Below the pieces are notes generated by a model. The model searched no databases. It was not told where the DNA came from and was given only the letters and a program-made list of their open reading frames with translations. From Salipaludibacillus aurantiacus (GTDB taxonomy: Bacteria > Bacillota > Bacilli > Bacillales > Salisediminibacteriaceae), in assembly GCF_900111295.1 (NCBI RefSeq), contig NZ_FOGT01000008.1, forward strand, positions 124,001 to 188,000: a stretch of DNA of 64,000 bases, written 5' to 3'. This document shows positions 26,163-35,153 of the stretch, piece after piece. Every line of letters begins with the position of its first letter. The stretch's first letter is position 1. A program made the translations under genes and the position numbers.

Positions 26163-27440
26163 ATGGCGAATAACTCTTCAATCTGGAAGAATGCTGTTTT
26201 TATGAGAATGTTCTGCTCCTATTCTATATCCATGCTGGGCCGCTGGTTTGATATGGTGGCGATCATGATATTATTCGGTTATGTGTGGGAAACGGATCCT
26301 CTGACGATAGCTTTAATACCAGTGATGTATGCTCTTCCTCATGCTTTATTGAGCCAGTTTGCAGGGATTCTGGCAGACCGTTTTAACAAAGGAAAATTAA
26401 TGATGATGGCTGATGTGGGGACGGCGGTTTTAACAATTGTGCTGGCGATGGCGCCTGGGCCGTGGCTCGCCCTGCCGATCCTGCTGCTCCGTGCCACTCT
26501 TACAGTGATTCATTTTCCGGCCCAGCAGGCGCTTATAAAGCACGTAGTGGAGGAGAATCTCATTGTAAAAGCTGTCACGCTTAATGGCACGGTAAATGAA
26601 TTTACTAAAATTATGGGCCCGATTTTAGGCGGCTCTCTGGCGGCGATTTTCTCTCCACGTCTATGTATCCTGATTAATGCTGCCGCCTATTTTATTTCTG
26701 CGCTAATTCTTTTATCCATTATTAAGAAAAGGGAAGTGGAGACGAGCAGATCAGCTGAAGTAGAAGCAGGGAACAAAGCGTCCTTCTGGCAGTCATGGAA
26801 AGACGGCTGGTCAATGGTGCTCTCGAGTAAAATTCTGGTGGTGGCTGTTACTTTTTCACTCCTTGGTATGACGGCGATTCAAATGACAGATGTGCAGATA
26901 ACCGTTTTACTCAGGGAAATCGCACCGGAACGGCCTGAAATGATTGGCTGGGTAATGGCATCATCGGGAGCAGGCGCACTTGCGGTAATGATGCTAATGA
27001 ACCGCTTTAAAAAGATAGCTTATTACGGTGTGCTGATTGGAAGCAGCTTTCTTCTCATCGGGGTTCCGTTCGGGATGCTGGGGCTCCTGGAAACAGGCGT
27101 CCAAAGCTTTGTTCTTACAGGATTAGGGTTTGCTGCAGGCATTGGCATCGGAATATATACAATCGTTATCAGCTATATTCTCCAAAAAGAAACTGCCAGG
27201 GAGAACATAGGCCGGGTCTCAGGAATTTATAATTCGTTAAGTGGAATGGTTGTCCTTGGCGCACCTCTGTTAGGCGGTATGCTCGTTGGGCTGTTTGATG
27301 TCCGTCTCGTATACCTGGGCGTTGGTCTTTCCCTTTCATTAATAGGATTAACTTCCGCTTTACTCCAACAAGTCCTCTGGCAGAAGAATGAGGGGATCAG
27401 CGTAAAAAAGGTAACTGTGGGCATGAAATCTTATGAATAA
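26163..27440 (+). CDS. MFS transporter (drug or siderophore exporter type)
   Basis: 425 residues, about 12 helices. MFS signature-like ILADRFNKGKLMMMAD follows helix 2, and the fold resembles the MFS_3/EntS-like exporter group (VKAVTLNGTVNEFTKIMGPILGG). ATG 26163 is used; a TTG three codons earlier is possible. No strong RBS is visible. Located after the winged-helix regulator but separated from it by a terminator, so it has its own promoter. Substrate unknown. Confidence 0.85.
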   Translation: MANNSSIWKNAVFMRMFCSYSISMLGRWFDMVAIMILFGYVWETDPLTIALIPVMYALPHALLSQFAGILADRFNKGKLMMMADVGTAVLTIVLAMAPGPWLALPILLLRATLTVIHFPAQQALIKHVVEENLIVKAVTLNGTVNEFTKIMGPILGGSLAAIFSPRLCILINAAAYFISALILLSIIKKREVETSRSAEVEAGNKASFWQSWKDGWSMVLSSKILVVAVTFSLLGMTAIQMTDVQITVLLREIAPERPEMIGWVMASSGAGALAVMMLMNRFKKIAYYGVLIGSSFLLIGVPFGMLGLLETGVQSFVLTGLGFAAGIGIGIYTIVISYILQKETARENIGRVSGIYNSLSGMVVLGAPLLGGMLVGLFDVRLVYLGVGLSLSLIGLTSALLQQVLWQKNEGISVKKVTVGMKSYE

Positions 27441-27472
27441 ACCATTATATAAAACGATAGGGAAAGTCTAAG

Positions 27473-27540
27473 AAGCTGCTAATGCGGCTTTTTTTTTAGG
27501 TTGACTGATAGCTGGAAAATGATGTTAAGCTGAAGGGGGA
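27473..27540. repeat. Terminator plus dispersed repeat (copy 7)
   Basis: AAGCTGC, loop TAAT, GCGGCTT with T-run (27473-27497) terminates the MFS gene. ATGATGTTAAGCTGAAGGGG follows (27519-27538). The same pairing of hairpin and motif occurs near 10.1 and 16.25 kb. Confidence 0.7.
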
Positions 27541-27664
27541 TAAATCGAAAAAAGAACAAGGAAGGAATGTAGAGATTTAACAAATGGACAATTAAGGTAA
27601 ATTTAGAGAATTAAATAATAAAATTAACGAAGCAGGATAGTGGAATAAAAGTTAGGGGGATGAA

Positions 27665-27916
27665 ATGAGAAAATACTTATCGTTAGTATCTCTTGCTACT
27701 CTGATAATCACCGCTATTATATTACTATTAGGTGTTGGAAAAATTAGAGGGGACATAGGGACTGGAGTATTAATATCTGGATTGTTTATTTCATTGGGCA
27801 CAGCCTTGTTTAGCAAAAAAGGAGCATTAAAAACTATATGCTTAGTTCTTGTCTTCGGGATAATTGGAGTTTATGGAGTTTGGATAGTTGCTTTTTATTT
27901 AAGCTATAAATTGTAA
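27665..27916 (+). CDS. Small membrane protein, 83 aa
   Basis: Three hydrophobic segments (LSLVSLATLIITAIILLLG, IGTGVLISGLFISLGTALF, ICLVLVFGIIGVYGVWIVAF) joined by short basic loops. GGGGGATGA precedes the ATG. Not recognised; first of a group of tiny membrane proteins between 27.6 and 30.6 kb. Confidence 0.65.
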   Translation: MRKYLSLVSLATLIITAIILLLGVGKIRGDIGTGVLISGLFISLGTALFSKKGALKTICLVLVFGIIGVYGVWIVAFYLSYKL

Positions 27917-28081
27917 TTGAAGGAACCAAACGTTGGAATTAATGTACCAGTTACAGTTGATGTGAGGGAGAGGCTCTGTGGCGACGGCAATGAATGTATT
28001 GAGGTGCGCAGCAGAGTAGTTAATAGAATTAAAAACGTGTACTGAAAGAGAGAGAAATACTTGAAGGATGTGACGCTCTGA

Positions 28082-28225
28082 ATGGATATTATTATACTTG
28101 TAACTTTTATTCTGATTTTAGTTGTGGCAGCCAAGGTATCCGAAAAGGTAATTAAAAGACAGGATAAACAAATTGAATTATTAGAAGAAATAAAATCAAT
28201 GATGCAAGAGAAAAACGTAAAATAG
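28082..28225 (+). CDS. Small single-helix membrane protein, 47 aa
   Basis: MDIIILVTFILILVVAAKVS forms one membrane helix, followed by a charged helix (VIKRQDKQIELLEEIKSMM) that could form a coiled coil in the cytoplasm. AAGGATGTGA precedes the ATG at usable spacing. Function unknown. Confidence 0.55.
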   Translation: MDIIILVTFILILVVAAKVSEKVIKRQDKQIELLEEIKSMMQEKNVK

Positions 28226-28319
28226 TGGAATGGTTACATAGTTATCACGATGATCAAGAGGAGAGAGGGCCCAGGCCGGCGGCTTCTGGGGAAGAATATT
28301 ATTTGAGAGGGAGGCGGCT

Positions 28320-28517
28320 GTGGAAAAGTACAAACGGAACATATTTTCTATTATTCTTATTGTCAGTATCTTTTTAATAGTTTTTGAACATGGACTGAAT
28401 CTTGATTTTGGGTTAGGTCAGTTCTTTTTAATTGTAGCAGGAGGCTACGCCATATACCTGAACCTTATAGCTTGGAAAACTGAGCTGAAACCAACGGTTA
28501 GGATTCGCCGGTTTTAA
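28320..28517 (+). CDS. Small membrane protein, 65 aa
   Basis: GTG 28320 follows GAGGGAGGCG. Two hydrophobic segments (NIFSIILIVSIFLIVFEHGL, LGQFFLIVAGGYAIYLNLIAW) and a basic tail PTVRIRRF. Not recognised. Confidence 0.65.
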   Translation: MEKYKRNIFSIILIVSIFLIVFEHGLNLDFGLGQFFLIVAGGYAIYLNLIAWKTELKPTVRIRRF

Positions 28518-28551
28518 ACACTTGCTGTGAACCTACCCGTCAACCTTGATA

Positions 28552-28680
28552 AGCAGCTGGAAAGGTAAAAAGAAGAGTGGCCTTCTGCCCGAAGAGCGGA
28601 TGGAGCAGTTGGAATGGTGAAAAGAGGAGCCATCTTATGCCCGAAGAGGGTGAAAAACAGCTGGAAAGGTGAAATAAGGT
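28552..28680. repeat. 52-bp tandem repeat, about 2.5 copies
   Basis: AGCAGCTGGAAAGGT-like words start at 28552, 28604 and 28656, exactly 52 bp apart; CTGCCCGAAGAG / ATGCCCGAAGAG recurs at matching phase. The period equals half of the 105-bp array unit at 24 kb. Confidence 0.75.
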
Positions 28681-28724
28681 AAGAAACAAGCGTCCTCCAG
28701 TAAGGGAGATTGTTTTAAACAGGC

Positions 28725-29261
28725 TTAGACCATCGTATGTAAGTAACACAACCCTGCCACTAATAAAGGATCCAAGTCATTATCTTCATTTAAACGGATG
28801 TTCATTTCGTTGACAGCCGGATTCAGGGTGCGTTCGGCTGTACCTATATGAGTTTCTGAATCACCTGTTATCTTATAAAAATTTATTTCCCTTAGTTCTT
28901 TAATTTTAGAAAAAGCCCGGTATTTTTTATCACCAATTGAAAAATTCAGAATCACACCTAACTTTCTGTTATCTCCAGCATGTCCAATTAATGAATGACT
29001 GTCGTATATGGAGAAAGTGCCCATCTTTATCATTCGCTGCCACGGGTTGTCAGCAGAAATATCATATTTAACATTAATTCCTTCAGGTTCTGTCACACGA
29101 ATATTAGCAATTAATTTGTGTGAAATGTGCCTCCCGAAACGGTGAATAAAGGGGTTTTTATTATACCTTTGCATGGTGCCCAGTTTTTCATTTTCCTTAA
29201 ATACGTCCACTTCTTTAACGCTATGTTTATATAAAGGTATTTTAAACGTTATATTTAACAT
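28725..29261 (-). CDS. Tubby C-terminal-like domain protein
   Basis: 178 residues, beta-rich, resembling Bacillus tubby C-terminal-like (LOR/YxjI-type) proteins. An amphipathic strand pattern and GTFSIYDSHSLIGHAGDNRKLG occur mid-protein, and ERTLNPAVNEMNIRLNEDND with a C-terminal hydrophobic helix (DPLLVAGLCYLHTMV) at the end. ATG 29261 follows AGGAGG by 7 bases; 27 upstream codons are excluded. Probable lipid or membrane association is inferred from the family. Confidence 0.65.
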   Translation of the reverse strand: MLNITFKIPLYKHSVKEVDVFKENEKLGTMQRYNKNPFIHRFGRHISHKLIANIRVTEPEGINVKYDISADNPWQRMIKMGTFSIYDSHSLIGHAGDNRKLGVILNFSIGDKKYRAFSKIKELREINFYKITGDSETHIGTAERTLNPAVNEMNIRLNEDNDLDPLLVAGLCYLHTMV

Positions 29262-29510
29262 ATAGAACCTCCTGTGAACATCAAGGTTACAATTTTTCCT
29301 CTCATAAGGCCCGCCAAAAGCAAGCAGCTGCACTCCTCGCAAGCATATTTATAACAAAACTAAGAGGAAGATCCCTAAACCCAGACATAAAATAGCGGTG
29401 GGTCCAAATTATTCTCCCTCCTGTTTAAGCAGGTTAGCATCCAATCACCATACGGCTTAGGTGGCAGATTCAGATAATAGATACTGGAGGGACTGTATAT
29501 AAGAAATTTT

Positions 29511-29702
29511 TTAGTTTCTGTTTTTTTCCTCCCGGCGTTTATGAATCCGGGGCACAATAAAGTACCAGGAAATAAATCCGCCTATCGATAATCCTATGAC
29601 GTTTTGCCATCTTATTTCCCCGAAAAGGAAGTAACCAACGAGGATAGCTGTAATTGCAAATGTGGCCGCACTAATAAGACCATCTCTCAAGCGTTCACTC
29701 AT
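29511..29702 (-). CDS. Small membrane protein, 63 aa
   Basis: Two hydrophobic helices (ISAATFAITAILVGYFLFG, VIGLSIGGFISWYFIVP) with a basic tail HKRREEKNRN. AAGGTGGGATG precedes the ATG. Not recognised. Confidence 0.65.
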   Translation of the reverse strand: MSERLRDGLISAATFAITAILVGYFLFGEIRWQNVIGLSIGGFISWYFIVPRIHKRREEKNRN

Positions 29703-29946
29703 AACATCCCACCTTATGTTTAAACTTAGGGAAAAACATAGTTACTTTTCTTTTACTGTCCAAATTATGAATCTTAGAAAGAAAGGCTGTAAGGACTTTT
29801 TATCGTTTACTTCCCTGGTTTAGAGTAATATAATCTTATTTAGAGAAATTAATTTCCATTTTTTACAAACGAATGATAGGATATTAATTTATTCTGTTGG
29901 CTGAGCAGAATGTAAACAATAACTATTAAATAATAGGGGATGAGAT

Positions 29947-30261
29947 ATGATGGGATGGCTTAATATAGGCAGTCTTGTGCTTGGACTAATTGCCTGGATA
30001 CTTCCTCTTGTGAACCTCTCGTATGTGAATAAGCAGGACAATAAAAATTGGGCGGCTTTATCAGTTATGAGCCTCAGCGCGTGTGTGATCGCGCTAAGTT
30101 TCCAGATTTTTTATAATTATCATTTGGTAAAAATAGGGGATTGGTCGGCTCTTATGGACACGACTGGTGCCGTGGCAATTGCCGCAGCTGTCCTGATTGC
30201 CGGCACCTTATTTTTCAATACGATCAATCTCATCGTATACCGCGGCACGACAGCAAAGTAA
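29947..30261 (+). CDS. Conserved membrane protein, 104 aa
   Basis: Three membrane helices with a conserved-looking central phrase (NWAALSVMSLSACVIALSFQ, then FYNYHLVKIGDWSALMDTTG). I recognise this as a conserved Firmicute hypothetical membrane family without an assigned function. AGGGGATGAG precedes the ATG. Confidence 0.75.
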   Translation: MMGWLNIGSLVLGLIAWILPLVNLSYVNKQDNKNWAALSVMSLSACVIALSFQIFYNYHLVKIGDWSALMDTTGAVAIAAAVLIAGTLFFNTINLIVYRGTTAK

Positions 30262-30369
30262 TAGAAAGTAAACACATGACGTGATAAAAGAGGGTTTGTT
30301 AAAACTGTAGAGTGGGGTGTGGCCAGGCTGATTCAACAATACCTTTTAGCGGGGGAGAGAAGAAAAAGT

Positions 30370-30627
30370 ATGGCTGAAAAATTTAAAACAAATCGAAAGG
30401 CTTTAGGATCGCTCTCACTTGGCATCGTGTCACTATTTATCCCTGTATTAGGCATTCCTTTTGGTATTATTGGGGTGATATTTTCCAAAATAGCAAAAGA
30501 AGAAATTAAAAATACAAATGAAGAGGGCAGCGGGCTTGCTACGGCAGGCATGGTTTGCAGTATAGCGGGTATTCTAATCCAACTCTTTTGGCTGCTGGTC
30601 GCTATTCTATCCATCTACTCTGGATAG
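30370..30627 (+). CDS. DUF4190-type small membrane protein
   Basis: 85 residues with the DUF4190 pattern: ALGSLSLGIVSLFIPVLG, GIIGVIFSKIAKEEIK, then GLATAGMVCSIAGILIQ and a C-terminal helix. Start ATG 30370 is chosen because GGGGGAGAG lies upstream (rather far, about 12 bases); GTG 30319 is an alternative. Confidence 0.7.
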   Translation: MAEKFKTNRKALGSLSLGIVSLFIPVLGIPFGIIGVIFSKIAKEEIKNTNEEGSGLATAGMVCSIAGILIQLFWLLVAILSIYSG

Positions 30628-30682
30628 ATTTTTTGCCGTAGGCCTCACAACCCCCGCCCGTTTCATACTCCTAACAGCTCTC

Positions 30683-31336
30683 CTAAAACCCTAACGTATC
30701 CCGCACTTTTTGCACATAACTTTGGCTAATGGAAAGGCGAGTGTCTTCTGGTTTTCGTAAGGCAATCTCTAAATTGGAAGCGACATCCCTGGAGATTTGC
30801 TTAATATAAGAAATATTAACGATATAAGAACGATGAATACGGATGAATGAGTTTGATAAGCGAAACTCCAGCGTTTTAAGAGGATATTTAGACTGAAAGC
30901 AGCCTTCCTCGGTCACAATAAGTGTTTTCTTTTGATGGCTTTCGATATAAATAATCTGATCCACTGCGATAGGAATCCACACGTCTTCTTGTCTGCCCAC
31001 GATAAAAGACACAGGGGATGAATAGTAGTCAGGCGGTAATATCACCGTTAATGCCCCGCTCAGTCTTGCCTCTTTGTTTTCAAGAGGGTACCCGACGCCA
31101 TAATAAGGGACGCCAAACACTGATTTATCAACTAAAGATTCCACACGGCTTTTCTGTAAGTACACCCGCTCGGTAATACTTCCCGAAGGAATGGACTGTC
31201 CTTGATTGATATGAATGTCGTGTTTGCCCGGGATATACGTGACATATTTATTCTCGTCCGCTATGGCAATGGAAGCCTCTTCAGGCACCCAATCTTCTAT
31301 GAATGTAGAAAATTGATGATAAACAGTATCTTTCAA
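30683..31336 (-). CDS. LytTR-family DNA-binding regulator
   Basis: 217 residues. The C-terminal LytTR domain spans about 115-215 (VDQIIYIESHQKKTLIVTEE, FIRIHRSYIVNISYIK). The N-terminal 110 residues (YQFSTFIEDWVPEEASIAIA, GVPYYGVGYPLEN) look like a small-molecule sensor rather than a phospho-receiver. Divergent from acsA with 286 bp between, so it is the likely regulator of acetate or carboxylate use. LytTR proteins normally bind direct repeats upstream of targets. Confidence 0.82.
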   Translation of the reverse strand: MKDTVYHQFSTFIEDWVPEEASIAIADENKYVTYIPGKHDIHINQGQSIPSGSITERVYLQKSRVESLVDKSVFGVPYYGVGYPLENKEARLSGALTVILPPDYYSSPVSFIVGRQEDVWIPIAVDQIIYIESHQKKTLIVTEEGCFQSKYPLKTLEFRLSNSFIRIHRSYIVNISYIKQISRDVASNLEIALRKPEDTRLSISQSYVQKVRDTLGF

Positions 31337-31622
31337 TTTTTCTCACCCTTTTCTTAAACTAATTATTAAGAATTTTTTGATTAGTCTCAATTATTTACAT
31401 TCTATCTTCCATTATTGTGCTCTGTCAATTTATTATGACATCTTCACGATTCTTCTATAGAATAATCATCATACCAATAGTGAAAATGATAAAAAGCTAT
31501 TATTAGAAAAATAAGTAGGCGCCCTATTTGAATCATTCGTGATTCATTTTTATTTTACGAGAAATGTAAGCGCTTCACTTATTTTTGAAAGTCCACTAAT
31601 TATTCAAGAGGAGGCAATATTA

Positions 31623-33338
31623 ATGGAGTCAAACGTATTAACCTCAACAAATTCAAACGGGAACTTAAGGAATTATGACGAGGTCTGCGACTCATTTGAA
31701 TGGTCACAAGCGGAGAAAGCATTTTCCTGGGCTGAAACAGGCCTTGTGAATATGGCACATGAAGCAATTGATCGGCATGCTGATTCTGACAAAGGGAATA
31801 AAGTGGCTTTATATTATTCAGATCAACATAGAAAAGAAGAATATACGTTCAAAGATATGAGAGATTACTCCAACAAGGCTGGAAATGTCTTAAAGGACAG
31901 CGGGGTTACAAAAGGGGACAGGGTATTTATTTTCATGCCGCGATCTCCGGAACTTTATTTTCTGCTTCTCGGAACAATTAAGCTGGGCGGCATTGCCGGG
32001 CCGTTATTTGAAGCCTTTATGGAAGGAGCCGTAAAGGACCGCTTAGAGGACAGCGGGGCCAAAGTGCTGGTGACGACACCTGAACTGCTCGGACGCGTTC
32101 CGGTTGATGAACTTCCAGAGCTCGAAAAACTGGTCATTGTTGGTGACGACGTCAAAGAAGATGAAAAAACAATAAATTTCCACCGGCAATTTGAACAAGC
32201 GAGCAGCACACTGGATATCGAATGGGTGGACCGTGAAGACGGCATGATTCTTCATTATACGTCCGGTTCTACAGGTAAACCAAAAGGCGTTTTACACGTT
32301 CATAACGCCATGATTCAACATTATCAAACGGCTAAGTGGGTGCTCGATTTAAAAGATGACGATGTGTACTGGTGTACGGCAGACCCGGGCTGGGTAACAG
32401 GAACGTCTTACGGTATTTTTGCCCCATGGCTGGCAGGGGTGTCAAATGTAATCAGGGGAGGGCGCTTCAGTCCTGAAGACTGGTATCAGACGCTCGAAAA
32501 TTATAAAGTAACCGTTTGGTACAGTGCGCCAACAGCCTTCCGGATGCTCATGGGCTACGGGGATAAAGCCCTTGCTAAATACGACCTGTCTTCATTGAGG
32601 CACGTGCTGAGTGTGGGTGAGCCGTTAAACCCTGAAGTCATTCGCTGGGGAATGCAGGCACTGAATTTGAGAATCCACGATACGTGGTGGATGACGGAAA
32701 CGGGCGCCCAGGTGATTTGTAATTATCCTTCAATGGAAATCAAACCAGGTTCCATGGGGAAACCGGTTCCTGGGACAGAAGCGGCCATTGTTGATGACGA
32801 GGGAAATGTCCTTCCGCCTAACAGCATGGGTAATCTCGCCATTAAAAAAGGATGGCCGTCGATGATGAGAGCCATTTGGAACCGTCCGGAAAAATTCGAA
32901 TCGTACTTCCTTGCCGGGGACTGGTACGTGTCAGGCGACTCCGCTTACATGGATGAAGAGGGCTACTTCTGGTTCCAGGGGCGTGTGGACGATGTCATCA
33001 TGACATCTGGTGAACGAGTGGGTCCTTTCGAAGTTGAAAGCAAACTTGTTGAACATCCGGCTGTGGCTGAAGCCGGTGTGATCGGCACACCGGATCCGGT
33101 CCGGGGAGAAATTATTAAAGCCTTTATTGCTTTACGGGACGGATATGAATACAGCGAGGAACTTGAAGAAGAAATCCGTAATTTTGTGAAAAGAGGGTTA
33201 TCTGCTCATGCGGCACCAAAGGATATTGAATTTAAAGATTCCCTGCCGAAAACGCGAAGCGGAAAAATTATGAGAAGAGTGTTAAAAGCATGGGAACTTG
33301 ATTTGCCGACAGGTGATTTATCTACGATGGAAAAGTAA
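31623..33338 (+). CDS. acsA: Acetyl-CoA synthetase (acetate--CoA ligase)
   Basis: 571-residue adenylate-forming enzyme that activates acetate (or another short acid) to acyl-CoA in the cytosol. The AMP-binding P-loop YTSGSTGKPKG is followed by WWMTETGAQ and the hinge region YFWFQGRVDDVIMTSGERV. The C-terminal PKTRSGKIMRR carries the lysine that is acetylated in AcsA regulation. Length matches Bacillus AcsA. ATG 31623 follows GAGGAGG. Downstream OFA transporter suggests a carboxylate uptake-activation unit. Confidence 0.9.
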   Translation: MESNVLTSTNSNGNLRNYDEVCDSFEWSQAEKAFSWAETGLVNMAHEAIDRHADSDKGNKVALYYSDQHRKEEYTFKDMRDYSNKAGNVLKDSGVTKGDRVFIFMPRSPELYFLLLGTIKLGGIAGPLFEAFMEGAVKDRLEDSGAKVLVTTPELLGRVPVDELPELEKLVIVGDDVKEDEKTINFHRQFEQASSTLDIEWVDREDGMILHYTSGSTGKPKGVLHVHNAMIQHYQTAKWVLDLKDDDVYWCTADPGWVTGTSYGIFAPWLAGVSNVIRGGRFSPEDWYQTLENYKVTVWYSAPTAFRMLMGYGDKALAKYDLSSLRHVLSVGEPLNPEVIRWGMQALNLRIHDTWWMTETGAQVICNYPSMEIKPGSMGKPVPGTEAAIVDDEGNVLPPNSMGNLAIKKGWPSMMRAIWNRPEKFESYFLAGDWYVSGDSAYMDEEGYFWFQGRVDDVIMTSGERVGPFEVESKLVEHPAVAEAGVIGTPDPVRGEIIKAFIALRDGYEYSEELEEEIRNFVKRGLSAHAAPKDIEFKDSLPKTRSGKIMRRVLKAWELDLPTGDLSTMEK

Positions 33339-33471
33339 GCTTGTTCTGACAAAAATGCAGGGATCACCAGCGAAAGAGTTAAGCCTTGTGATTTTATGGA
33401 TAAAAAGCGCATGACCTTGTTTCAAGACCTGGGACTCTAGATATAAAAAAACACCCGAGGGAGGAAACAGA

Positions 33472-34794
33472 ATGAAGGTAACTAAAAATAGATGGCTCAT
33501 CGCGTTATCAGCCATCTCTATTCACCTTTCAATAGGAGCTGCCTACGCCTACAGCGTCTATACGAATCCTATTCGCGATACAGTAGGCTGGTCTACAACA
33601 GGAATTACCTTATCCTTTACAATTATGATGGCACTTGCCGGGATAGCTGCCGCATTTTTCGGCCCGTTCGTTGAGAGAAACGGGCCGAGAAAGTCAGCGA
33701 TGATTGCAGCTATTCTGTTTGGATTAGGACAAGCTGGAGCGGGTGTGGCCGTTGCGGTGGATTCGTTGCTTCTTTTTCTGCTCACATACGGCTTTGCCAG
33801 TGGGTTAGGAATGGGGATCGGCTACATCGCGCCTGTTTCCACCCTCGTGAAATGGTTCCCCGACCGCAGAGGATTGGCAACAGGGATGGCTGTATTAGGA
33901 TTTGGTGCAGGGGCTTTGATTACAGCACCTGTTGCAGCGAGCTTAATGGGGTCCATTGGTATTTCAATGACCTTTTATATTTTAGGGATTAGTTACTTTA
34001 TTCTTATGGTCATAGGGGCTTCCTACATCGCCCGGCCTCCTGAAGGCTGGATGCCTGAAGGAATGGAAAAGGCTATTGCTTCAGGCAAAAAGACAGTGAA
34101 AAAGGATTTATCACAATTAACAGCTAGAGAAGCAGTGAGAACAAGACGTTTTTGGATGTTATGGAGTATGATGCTCATTAACGTGACTGCGGGGATTATG
34201 ATGATATCTGTGGCATCTCCTATGGCGCAAGAAGTGGTTGGTCTGTCAGCAGCCGGAGCAGCCACGATGGTAGGGATTATGGGTATTTTTAACGGAGGCG
34301 GCAGACTTGGATGGGCAGCCATATCTGATTATGTTGGAAGACCCACCGTCTTCATCACGTTTTTCTTGCTTCAATTAATCGCCTTTATTACCATTCCTAA
34401 CATCACAAATATATTACTGTTTCAGGCGCTCGTTTTTATTGTCGTCAGCTGTTACGGCGGCGGATTTTCCAACTTGCCAGCGTTCATTGGGGATCTGTTT
34501 GGAACGAAACAGCTCGGAGCCATTCATGGCTATCTTTTAACAACCTGGTCTTTGGGGGGAATTCTAGGCCCGTTATTAGTCTCGCAAATTAGAGAAGTAA
34601 CTAACAGTTACATTCCTGTGTTCTATGTCTTTACAGGGCTAATTACAGTCGCTTTCCTGCTCTCCATTTTCCTTCAATTAGATATCAAAAAAATCGAGAA
34701 GGAAAAAGAGGAGACTTGGGGACAGACTGAGACTGCACGGCCTAAAGCTATTAATAAAAAAGTGGTTCACTCCGTTCAATATAATGAAAGATAG
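33472..34794 (+). CDS. OFA-type (oxalate/formate antiporter family) MFS transporter
   Basis: 440 residues, 12 helices. The N-terminus (HLSIGAAYAYSVYTNPI) and the RTRRFWMLWSMMLINVTAGI mid-segment are typical of the OFA family, as is the FSNLPAFIGDLFGTKQLGAIHG loop. GAGGGAGGAAAC precedes the ATG. Co-directional with acsA 133 bases away, so it may import the carboxylate that AcsA activates; actual substrate not established. Confidence 0.85.
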   Translation: MKVTKNRWLIALSAISIHLSIGAAYAYSVYTNPIRDTVGWSTTGITLSFTIMMALAGIAAAFFGPFVERNGPRKSAMIAAILFGLGQAGAGVAVAVDSLLLFLLTYGFASGLGMGIGYIAPVSTLVKWFPDRRGLATGMAVLGFGAGALITAPVAASLMGSIGISMTFYILGISYFILMVIGASYIARPPEGWMPEGMEKAIASGKKTVKKDLSQLTAREAVRTRRFWMLWSMMLINVTAGIMMISVASPMAQEVVGLSAAGAATMVGIMGIFNGGGRLGWAAISDYVGRPTVFITFFLLQLIAFITIPNITNILLFQALVFIVVSCYGGGFSNLPAFIGDLFGTKQLGAIHGYLLTTWSLGGILGPLLVSQIREVTNSYIPVFYVFTGLITVAFLLSIFLQLDIKKIEKEKEETWGQTETARPKAINKKVVHSVQYNER

Positions 34795-34834
34795 TTAGAG
34801 TGAAAGCTGAAAGGTTTTAGCCCATGCATTAGGA

Positions 34835-34850
34835 GGGGGACAGACCCCAC
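34835..34850. repeat. Short REP-like palindrome
   Basis: GGGGGACAGACCCC, reminiscent of REP-type palindromes placed after Bacillaceae genes. The 34795-35241 gap also holds two terminators. A weak 43-codon GTG frame (35007-35138) is not called. Confidence 0.4.
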
Positions 34851-34861
34851 CATATTTAATT

Positions 34862-34903
34862 AATGACCCAATTCTCCGTCTTACGGAGGGGTGGGTCATT
34901 TTA
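34862..34903 (+). terminator. Terminator after the OFA transporter
   Basis: AATGACCCA..CTCCGT / ACGGAG..TGGGTCATT stem, interrupted by a small internal loop, followed by TTATATTTT. Confidence 0.8.
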
Positions 34904-35153
34904 TATTTTGATAGGTCTTTCTGCTGGGGGTGTTGGATTAAATTTTTAAAAGGGAAGGGAACAACTCACAGAAAGTAGGAGTTAGAGATTAAGGGCATCG
35001 GTTTTGGTGGATAAAAATAAAATAACGTATCAATTAACAGGTCAATTTACATTTGAATTGGTCTTCACGTTTTTACTATTGTTAAAGGCTTTTCTCTTTT
35101 TACATAGTGCGAAAGCGGGAGAAATGAAGCCTGATTAATGTTTAAAATTATAA

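Noticed and set aside
29375-29557. 60-codon minus-strand ORF
   Set aside because: Overlaps the supported 63-aa membrane gene start-to-end region, lacks an RBS and reads as random composition.
31564-31580. cre (CcpA) site TGTAAGCGCTTCA upstream of acsA
   Set aside because: One base shorter than the cre consensus, so the right half is out of register. Catabolite control of acsA is plausible but not supported by this site.
35007-35138. 43-codon GTG ORF before the TetR gene
   Set aside because: No convincing RBS and no recognisable product; left uncalled.
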